Shown here in pieces: positions 56,225 to 64,000 of a DNA stretch of 64,000 nucleotides (positions within the stretch are counted from its first letter, which is position 1; each line of letters opens with the position of its first letter). This DNA comes from Hexactinellida sp. DTS-2022 (taxonomy: Eukaryota; Porifera; Hexactinellida). The notes under the pieces were generated by a model. It was not told the DNA's origin. It searched no databases and worked only from the letters and a program-made list of their open reading frames with translations. The stretch spans positions 1,798,001-1,862,000 of the forward strand of contig JAPNXP010000014.1 in NCBI GenBank assembly GCA_028753945.1. The letters run 5' to 3'. Both the position numbers and the translations under genes were made by a program.

Positions 56225-56410
56225 GTATGCATTCGTCATTTCAAAGATGACATCGAAAGGACCATATCCTACAATGACGGGCTTCGAACTGTTACAGTTT
56301 CCAGATAGAGAATAGCTCTGAAGGAGACAGCAGTACCCAGTATTTTCCCAACTGTCCTTCCTATCTTTCTGAATTCAATTCCAAGCCAAAGAGACTATCC
56401 CTAGATAGAT

Positions 56411-56602
56411 CAGGGTTTTTAGGGTTGAGAACTTGGTCCAACTCAGCGCGGCCTTGGTGTAACTCAACAATGCAGCAGACGTGGCCGACCCGAATCGAGG
56501 TGTAACTCAACACTGCAACGCCGCGGCCGATCTGAATCGCGGTGTAACTCCACAAATTTTTGGTGCAAAATTTACACCAAGATCGACCTTAAAAAGACCC
56601 TG
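56411..56602. mobile_element. hAT MITE, sister of 21321-21516
   Basis: Termini CAGGGTTTTTAGGG / CCTTAAAAAGACCCTG. CCCTAGAT occurs directly after the right end (56603-56610) and at 56399-56406 on the left, separated from the element by an extra AGAT, apparently a small local duplication. Confidence 0.85.
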
Positions 56603-59600
56603 CCCTAGATGACAAAGAACGACTGCTGATGGAAACTGCATACTCCAAGAACATAACTGGCAACTTTCTAAGCTAAATTTAATCGACTTACAAAATGACT
56701 GGATATCTAATGTGTCTAATAACACCCCTTTTTTAATTAAAATCGTTATTCTAGAAATCGGACCTTTCATCGACCGATCTGTATAAGTTAACGATGATTT
56801 GTACATCAAAACATTTGATGATAAAACGTCACCATTACGATCTCGCAAATTTTTATTATTGACACTCGCCAGGTTTTGAGACCATCCTCTATGAAGAGAT
56901 ACATTTTCACTACTACTTCAAACTTTTAACTCAAACTAATTGTTGTATTGATTAACACAACACAAAACTTGCTATCCATGAACTCGAAAGTGCAATTAAG
57001 TTTGTTGATGGTGCCTCGAAAGACCTAGACATAGATGATTTACATTGCAGTAGTGAATCTCTGAGTATTTCATACCACTTTTAGTAGGGCAACTGAGAAA
57101 TTTAATAAATGATAAATAAGTCGACGGGATACTATTTTAACTCAAGTATTTTCTCTAAAAATTCATGGAATATCACCTGCTTCTTACCTACTTTTTAATC
57201 ATAGAATTTTTTTATCTTGCCTCACGAGAGAAATTTGATTGGTATAACAAAACACTCTGCGTATTGAAGGTGATTACTTTCAAATTATAAAGGAAATAAC
57301 TTCCAAATTTAGCCATAGGGAATGCCATGTGATACTTCCAATGGACAAAGTTCACATCCATAGTCATGCTTCATATAACGGAAGTAAAGTTTTGGGCACC
57401 ATCGAGAATCCTAGCAACTCACCACAACTGTGTTTTCAATGTTGATTTCCAGTCTTATGAAAAGGTTTTCCACCATTGTTCGTCTGATTCCGTTAGGGTC
57501 TTCCTCCGCGGCTGATTTATATCCAATTATTACAAAAACAATTGTTGATATAGAGAGTTGTGATTTATTTGTTGAGTCTATATGTAACGATAATTATCCT
57601 TTAAATGCCAGTGTATTTATATTATTTTTATATGACGCGAAAATATTGCAACCTGGAGTTGTACATCCTTGTAACCCAACGCGAAACCTTATTTTATCTT
57701 TGACATAGTCCACATTATGAAATCAATTCTTAAAAACTGGTTAAATTTTTTTAAACTGGTAAAACTTTGATAAAACTTTTATTTATCCTGGTTTTGAGAC
57801 TTGCACCGATGATATTCCACTACCAGTGATCATACCATCTACTCAGCTTAAAGTTTCTATACCTATTGCTTATATTCTTATGGATCCGAGGGTATTAACC
57901 AAGTCAAAGTACCCTCCAATATGCTTTGCAGCATTTACTACCTCAGAAGCTTATATAAAGCTAACAAATTTTCCATAATTAAGATAGCCCCCAAACTAAC
58001 ATCAAAAGCATGTTGGCCATCTCGTTTAGAGTGACAAAATGTAAACTTAGCTCTTAAGATCTTTCATGAATCTACAGCAGCGGGTTCTCTAGTTTCTATA
58101 ATGAGAATACAACAAATGAAAATCGCCATATCCTCAAATTCATAAATTTGATATATAAAATCTGGAGCATTTTCAATTTTAATTGGGCGGAAAAGATATT
58201 CGCTTCAACATTCTAAATTTTGCTCCGCTACCCTTGTATGATCCGAGATTATTCTTTTTGTACCATGTAGTTAAATGACTGGATATTTGGAAATTTATTT
58301 CTATGTATAGAGGGAATCTTACATCACAAACATTCGCTACTTTTAGACATACTTGTATTGCTCTCCCTTTCTCAGTGCAAAGTTAGACCCTTGAATCAGG
58401 TTTTGAATTTTTGCTGACATCTCGAATACAAAATGACCCATTAGCACATCATTTCGGGCTATATCGTCAAATGTCTGGTTCAAACTATAATATATCTTAT
58501 GTCAAATTTTGGAGAGCGAACGTTGACTTTAATTATCTAATCTAATCTTCTCAAATTTTTTAACATAAATCAACAGTCTTGTAAAATGGTAAACGGAAAA
58601 TACGTCGAATGGAATATTCGTCAAAAAGGAAAATTCGTCGAAAGGAAATTCGTTGAAACAATTGAACGGGAGATGTTTTGTCTTGTCACCTTTACACACA
58701 ATGGGTCGTTTTTGTTTGTGATTTCACCCACACTTAACTTTGAGAACAGACTTGTATTACAAATTTACATACATTATAAAAAAATATATTTTCGTTTGAA
58801 CATAAAGTTCCACATTGCAATTACATTAACAAGCTGTCCGTTCCACAAAACTTTTGTATCCAAAGAATAAAAAGTATTCAAAACAAAGGAAAAGCTGTTG
58901 TAGAGGGTATTGGGTATATGAACAACGAGGTAGATGCAGCGCTCGAATCAATACAACAGATGATTATATTATAAATCCAACAAACTTTGAACAAATGGTG
59001 GAAGATCGCACCCATGCACCCATTCCAGGAAGTATCGAGATGCTTAAAAGCTATTCTAATTTAAAAACAGCTGCAGTACATTCAGAACAAAGCACAAGGG
59101 GTATTTTATCTACGACGTTAGATATTATGCATACAACTACAATTAATGCTTTCCCAAAATTTGAATCTGTAAAACGCACTATTCGTTCCGACAAAAGCAG
59201 AGGAATTGAAAGTTGTGGACATCCCGATAATGCTGGTGGTATAATAATTCCATAAAAATACAAAATGACTCTTAAGGGACAGGCTTTCTATTATTTGATT
59301 CCGGATTTGGAGATGAGCGAAGAATGATTATTTTTGCCAGTCGCAAATTTTTATCCATTCTAAGTGAATGTCGTCATTGGTATTGCGATGGAACATTTAA
59401 AGTTGTACCAGACTTATTCTTTCAAGTATATACAATCCATGCTGAGAATGAAGAAATGGTCATACCTTGCGTCTATGCTTTACTATTAAATAACTTATGA
59501 TAGTGGAAATAGAACCTGCCTTAAACCCATTTACCGTTATGGTGGATTTTGAAAAAGCGTCTATCAATGCCTTGGAGAACAATTTTATATCTGTCATAAG

Positions 59601-60139
59601 TGGATGTTGCTTTCATCTTGCCAAAAATATTTATCGCAACGTTCAAACAGAGGGACTAGCGGTAAATTATCGAGGAGATAATGAGTTTGCACTCAAATTA
59701 TAAATGTTACCTAGTCTTGCATTTGGGAATGTGGAATAATATTTAAAGTTGATGTTGGAATAAGACCTAAAATGAAATATGTTGCAATAAGCCCTAAAAT
59801 GGGTTAAGTTGGAATAAGACCTAAAATATTGTCCAAGTTGGAATAAGACCTAAAATGAAATATGTTGGAATAAGACCTAAATAATTAGGGGTGAACTATC
59901 TGGAACTAAGACATATTTTTATAGTAAGCTCGTCAATACTTGTCTTAATGTGCATTTGTCCTGTAGAGTATCGAGAAGAATTATGAAGTAGGAACTAAAT
60001 GGAAAATTTCATATGAATTGAATCAGTGTGTAGAAAGTGTAATACATATTAAATGAGGAAAGAGAATGTGGAAAATGTAATAATTAAATGAAGTATTTTA
60101 ATAATGGTAACAAAGCCTATATTAACTTTATAGCAACAA

Positions 60140-60296
60140 TTTCCACGCGGCATATTTGGCATTTCTGTTTCAACTCAATTAAAGTATTCGCACATCTCTC
60201 ACAAAATCCTCCATGTCTGAACCTTTGTGTAAATGGGCAAAATTTTCACTTCGCCTTTCGAGACATACGTGGCATCGGGGCTTCCTATAAATGACT
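60140..60296 (-). pseudogene. inverted copy of the MULE-2 RING-coding end (in the left TIR)
   Basis: The minus strand here repeats the 3' coding end at 61840-61990. It reads KQKCQICRVEIVAI, the expected last Cys pair of a RING, which the right-hand copy has lost through a one-base deletion. This copy in turn has a one-base loss in the His/Cys segment. It has no start and is not a gene by itself. Confidence 0.75.
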
Positions 60297-60414
60297 GTTA
60301 TACTATAACACTATTTTTTCTATTCATTAATAGGTTATCTGTTTTGTTACTAACGCTTGAATATACTATATATGTACTGAACCACAATATGCTAGGTATT
60401 ATTACTTGTCTTGA

Positions 60415-61990
60415 ATGGAATTTTCAATTGTAGAAGGGAAAATAATAAATTCTTTCAACTATACATCAGGTGGGTATCGCTATACCAAGTACCGCGAATC
60501 AAATGGAACAATTTACATACGTTGCACTCTATTCAAGAAATCTGCGTGCCTTGGGTTGGCCAAGATTTGTAACAATAGTAATTTGTTAGATATTTATAAA
60601 CCGCATAACCATTCATTTTCCGATTATAAAGCTGATAGTATCGTTCTTGCTAATCAGAGAATGCGCGTTGCAGAATCAACTACAAACAATTTAAGGGAAG
60701 TCTTTAACAATGAATGTCGTTCTTCAGTGGCAGCATCAACTATAACTTTTAAACAAATTGAAAGCTCCATGTATAAAAGGCGGAAAATGAATTTTCCTAG
60801 CCTTCCATCAACCCCCGAAGAGTTTGTCGAATTATTGCATGACTCTCCTTTCTCAACTAATCACAAATTAACAATTAAATATGGAAATGAGATCTCAGTA
60901 GCATTTGCAACAGAACTAATGATAGCTAAACTAAAGGAAGCCGAAACTATCCACTTTGACGCAACCTTCAAAGTAGTTCCACATATCTTTTATCAGCTTT
61001 TTGACAATATTTATCCAGTATATTGGACATGCTATACCAGCGATTCATATACTAATGACAAAAAAAACCGAACAGTTGTATACAGCAGTTTTGTCAGCAC
61101 TTCATGAGTATATTCCAGATTTTAAGCCACTTTTTGGTATATGTGATTTTGAACAAGCATCGTGAAACTCATTTATCACAGCTTTCTTAATATAACACTT
61201 GTTGGTTGTTGATTTCATTACGCCAAGGCGGTTTACGATAAAGTGATAAAATTAGGGCTTGGAAAACTGTATATGACATCTAGAGTTTTCAGAAAATGGA
61301 TATATCAATTAATGACATTACCATTTTTAATCGAGGATGAAATTCAACCGACTTACTTAGGAATGCATCTACCATTGACAGGTTTTACAGAACTGGAGAT
61401 GGAACTTATTAATTCGTTTGAAAGGTATTTTGCCAAAATTGGATTAATGGAGGGAAAAATATGTCTATGTTTTACAGCAACACTATGACGAACAATGGAG
61501 CAGAGTCATATCACAAAAATTTAAAATCATATATGAAAACAAACCACCCAAATGTCTGGAAATTTGTTATTTCTATGGATAAAGTTTGGCTGATTATGAT
61601 CTGGAGTTGAAGAGATTAGAAAATGGATTACAAATCACAAGGATACCGAAACTAAAGACGCGGTTAAATGGTGATCTTCGAACACATTATAAAAACAAAG
61701 TATTTAAACAAGGAGTATACGCCCATTGAATATATTAATCACATTTCGTCAACTATTGGGAAAGAAAACCTATATTTACTGCCTATATCAACTGGACTGA
61801 CCACTTTAGATGAAAATTGCACCTCAGAATTATCGAGTGATGAAGCCCCGATATCAACCAGATGCCACGTATGTCTCGAAAGGCGAAGTGAAAATTTTTC
61901 CCTTTTACACGAAGGTTTAGCACATGGAGGATTTTGTGAGAGATGTGCGAATACTTTAATTGAGTTGAAACAGAAATGCCAGTATGCAGC
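60415..61990 (+). pseudogene. MULE-2 transposase: FLYWCH, MULE core, C-terminal MDM2-type RING
   Basis: ATG at 60415 (MEFSIVEGK). FLYWCH-like zinc region: SGGYRYTKYRESNGTIYIRC, ACLGLAKI, YKPHNHSF. MULE core: ETIHFDATFKVVPHIFYQLF (first Asp); frameshift at ~61070; LFGICDFEQAS (second Asp); GC.FHYAKAVYDKVIKLGLG; LMTLPFL; TNNGAESYHKNLKSYMK (Glu); HPNVWKFVI. Then PIEYINHISSTIG and a RING: CHVC, 11 residues, H, 4, H, 3, C, 2, C, 10, C, where a one-base loss destroys the final Cys pair and the frame stops at 62007. The His-His spacing is that of MDM2-type E3 ligase RINGs. Three or more shifts and stops. Confidence 0.8.
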
Positions 61991-63047
61991 GTGGAAATTG
62001 TTGCTATAACGAGGCTCTTTCAGTAAACTTAATCTAGGCTTTGTTACCATTATTAAATTACATTTTCCACATTCTCTTTCCTCATTTAATATGTATTACA
62101 CTTTCTACACACTGATTCAATTCATAATAAATTTTCCATTTAGTTCCTACTTCATAATTCTTCTCGATACTCTACAAGACAAATGCACATTAAGACAAGT
62201 ATTGAAGAGTTTACTATAAAAATATGTCTTAGTTCCAGATAGTTCACCCCTAATTATTTAGGTCTTATTCCAACATATTTCATTTAGGTCTTATTCCATA
62301 TTGGACAATATTTTAGTTCTTATTCCATCATATTTCATTTTAGGTCTTATTCCAACTTGGACAATATTTTAGGTCTTATTCCAACTTAACCCATTTTAGG
62401 TCTTATTCCAATCTCATTTAGGTCTTATTCCAGCGACTCTTGCATTTGTACCTGAAATGGACGTGATTGATTGTTTTAATTTATTAATGCAGGACTTCCC
62501 TGAATCTGCGATGAACATAGGGAAATATTTCGAAGATAAATATATAGGTAAAAGATTACCAAATGGGAGTGGAAGAATTCCAATGTTTCCAATCAGGCTG
62601 TGGAACCTGTATTCGAGAGTAAGCAATCACCAAGCTCGCACTAACAACCATGTGGAAGGTTGGCATAATGCCTTTCAGTCAACGATATCATGCTCTCATC
62701 CATCTATTGGAAAGCTATTAACATTTCTACAACGTCAACAGTCATTGAAGGAGGCTATATTGGCAAAATGGGAGGCAGGTGAAGTCATACACCCGTCTAA
62801 ACTAAAGTCAAGTACGCAATGAAAGAGTTGGAAGTATCGTTTCAAACTACCATAATCATGAGAAATTAGCATGCTTAAGAGGGATAGCTCATAACTTTGA
62901 TATGTGATTTCTTATTATAAACATAAATAATTCCTACTTTTCATTATCATTATCATATATTATGCATCAATTTGATTATATTCGCAAATCAAGACATTAA
63001 ATTCATTATCATATATTATGAATCAATTTGGTTGTTATAGGTTATAC

Positions 63048-63628
63048 GCTGTTTTGACAAAAACTGTCTGGTCGGACAATTTTTGTCAAACACTAAATAC
63101 AATCCTGAATATCCGGATTTTTTGATTATCCGGGAACCCTTGGTTGATTTAATACAGTGTGTTTATCCTAATTATCCCAACTTGTTTTGAGTGATCCCAA
63201 AGAGTTCGGATGATCAAGGTTATGCTGTATTAGATTATTAGATGAGTTTAAACAGAGTTAGATTCTCACTTGTCATTTTCTAGTATACGTATTTACTGTT
63301 TTATCACAGATTCTCTTCTTGCGTAATATGCTTACAAATATGAATGGCGGGTTTCATTATGGATCCTGTTACCCCATATTTTTGTTGCCGTACACTATTG
63401 AAAAAATGTTTCCCCGAACATTATTCTCTAGAACATACTGTTCCCCACGACTATACGTATTTCCCTTGAATATAAGCAATGCACTTTTATGTTCATCTCT
63501 GAGGACAGTCCAAGAACCAAGCATATCCGAGTGAGGCCCTGTATGACACTTTCATGTCGTTGTAATAGTATCGTTTGGCTAGATTTGACAAAACTGTACG
63601 GGCGGACAGTTTTTGTCAAAACAACGCA
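63048..63628. mobile_element. MITE (GTTTTGACAAAAACTGTC family) inside MULE-1
   Basis: GCTGTTTTGACAAAAACTGT near 63049 is inverted at ACAGTTTTTGTCAAAACAAC near 63609. Each end also has an internal GACAATTTTTGTCAAA / TTTGACAAAACTGT pair, so the ends are themselves hairpins. No TSD settled. Spacer includes ATCCGGATTTTTTGATTATCC. Confidence 0.55.
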
Positions 63629-64000
63629 ATCAAAAGAAGTGCATATTCGACGAATATTCCATTCGAGTGATTCGACGAAGAGATTCGACGTATTTTCCGT
63701 CTACGAAATTTCAGTGATTCTTATAAAAATCTCTTAAAGAATATTTTTGAAAATTTTACACAGGAGGACAATGAAGAAATGCATGCATAGTTTGATTTTG
63801 AGTTTGTTAGAAGTGAAATACTTAACATTCCTAACCCTCTATTTAATAATTCACAAATTGAATGTCTAATACGTAGTTGGGTATATACCTTAAAAATTCT
63901 AAAGAAGATCGATACTGCAAAGATTTTCAAGTTTGTAACGATACCGGATTTTCAATGATTGAATTCCTTAATAGAGGCTCACTTAATTATACATCTGAAA

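Larger units (their letters stand above)
59726..62437 (+). mobile_element. second FLYWCH-MULE element (MULE-2), nested in MULE-1
   Basis: Flanked by TCTTGCATTTG on both sides (59715-59725 and 62438-62448), a target duplication of up to 11 bp, fitting MULE. TIRs of roughly 570-600 bp (59726-60296 and ~61838-62437) start with tandem TTGGAATAAGACCTAAAATG units. The right TIR includes the 3' end of the transposase ORF, so the left TIR carries an inverted copy of that coding end. Confidence 0.88.
58835..62822 (+). pseudogene. MULE-1 transposase with FLYWCH domain, split by MULE-2
   Basis: Parts in order: a frameshifted FLYWCH zinc region (GYWVYEQRGRCSARINTTDD then a THAPIPGS block), QSTRGILSTTLDI, LFDSGFGDERRMIIFASRKF, HWYCDGTFKVVPDLFFQVYT (first catalytic Asp), FTVMVDFEKASINALENNF (second), GCCFHLAKNIYRNVQTEGL (CxxH helix), and FALKL before a stop at 59701. 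MULE-2 is inserted here. The frame resumes at 62440 with LAFVPEMDVIDCFNLLMQDF and ends RTNNHVEGWHNAFQSTISC (third catalytic motif, Glu) and a stop at 62820. FLYWCH domains bind DNA in such transposases. No RING follows this one. A small deletion after YALLLNN is likely. Confidence 0.82.
58589..63704 (+). mobile_element. FLYWCH-MULE element (MULE-1) inserted in the P-like gene
   Basis: Left end GTAAACGGAAAATACGTCGAA and right end complement GTAGACGGAAAATACGTCG are inverted; subterminal AATGGAATATTCGTC blocks are also inverted. Inside are a MULE transposase gene, a second MULE element (59726-62437) and a MITE (63048-63628). CTTGTAAAA (58578) and CTTATAAAA (63720) could be a 9-bp duplication but lie slightly outside the matched ends. 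Confidence 0.75.
56027..64000 (+). pseudogene. THAP-domain P-like transposase, split by a hAT MITE and a MULE; runs off right edge
   Basis: Exon 1 reads CLVPSCKSNYKSQDSSTSAF (C2 of a THAP zinc finger), FHFPRDP, and AIPRPRKDYETNKQIR; two stops replace codons, one at the expected conserved Trp. A 43-nt intron follows, then VCIRHFKDD (C-x2-H of THAP) and ETAVPSIFP, a THAP hallmark. After a hAT MITE (56411-56602) the catalytic part is decayed: CHVILPMDKVHIHSHASYNG (first Asp), VESICNDNYPLNASVFILF (second), APKLTSKACWPSRLERQNV, HHFGLYRQMSGSNYNISY. A 5.1-kb MULE interrupts it at 58589-63704, after which YCKDFQVCNDTGFSMIEFLN and RGSLNYTSE correspond to the C-terminal block of the copy at 48.4-52.1 kb. 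Same P-like family as that copy. Confidence 0.75.

Noticed and set aside
60088..60433. Two short plus frames before MULE-2
   Set aside because: The first (60088-60294) is the antisense reading of the inverted RING-coding TIR; the second (60233-60433) runs from that TIR into the 5' side of the MULE-2 frame and shows no motif.

Overview
This is a 64 kb window of AT-rich eukaryotic, almost certainly invertebrate animal, DNA. I found no host gene that I can defend, no rRNA or tRNA, and nothing bacterial. What can be recognised is mobile-element sequence: P/THAP9-like, MULE (FLYWCH, RING and PHD-OTU types), hAT, Tigger/pogo, PIF/Harbinger, Tc1/mariner-like and Ty3/Gypsy. Many elements still show exact target-site duplications (TSDs). 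All transposase genes carry stops or frameshifts, so no autonomous intact copy is present. The range of families points to a metazoan; I cannot name the species.

Layout. 0-6.9 kb: Gypsy integrase tail, a frameshifted ORF of a dispersed metazoan family, several hAT MITEs, a Mutator-type fold-back element and a MULE C-terminus with a RING finger. 6.9-18.8 kb: a tandem array of about 0.85 and 1.43 kb units, each with a ~119-bp hairpin. One unit is split by a 3.8 kb inverted-repeat element that itself holds a pogo MITE and a hAT. The array ends in six copies of a 57-bp palindromic module. 18.8-25 kb: a MULE fragment, then a 4.7 kb PHD-OTU-MULE element with repetitive TIRs and two hAT insertions. 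25-29.2 kb: a Tigger transposase divergent from a HIRAN-domain ORF, bracketed by two hAT MITEs. 30-34 kb: Gypsy pol remnant, a very long GTAT microsatellite and a P-like pseudogene. 35-44 kb: MITEs and a 6.7 kb composite bounded by two concentric TIR pairs that contains a Harbinger transposase. 48-52 kb: a P-like gene split by hATs, one of which contains a further hAT that contains a pogo MITE. 52-64 kb: a hAT (DUF4371) pseudogene, then a THAP-domain P-like gene split by a FLYWCH-MULE, itself split by a second FLYWCH-MULE whose protein ends in an MDM2-type RING.

Most informative points: (i) RING fingers of two different types at the C-termini of MULE transposases; (ii) a PHD-OTU-MULE element; (iii) a HIRAN ORF beside a Tigger transposase; (iv) hAT MITEs whose interiors are expansions of their own terminal motif; (v) a hairpin satellite whose two arms change together; (vi) deep nesting that gives a relative order of transposition. 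All family assignments come from reading motifs by eye; no database search was run.
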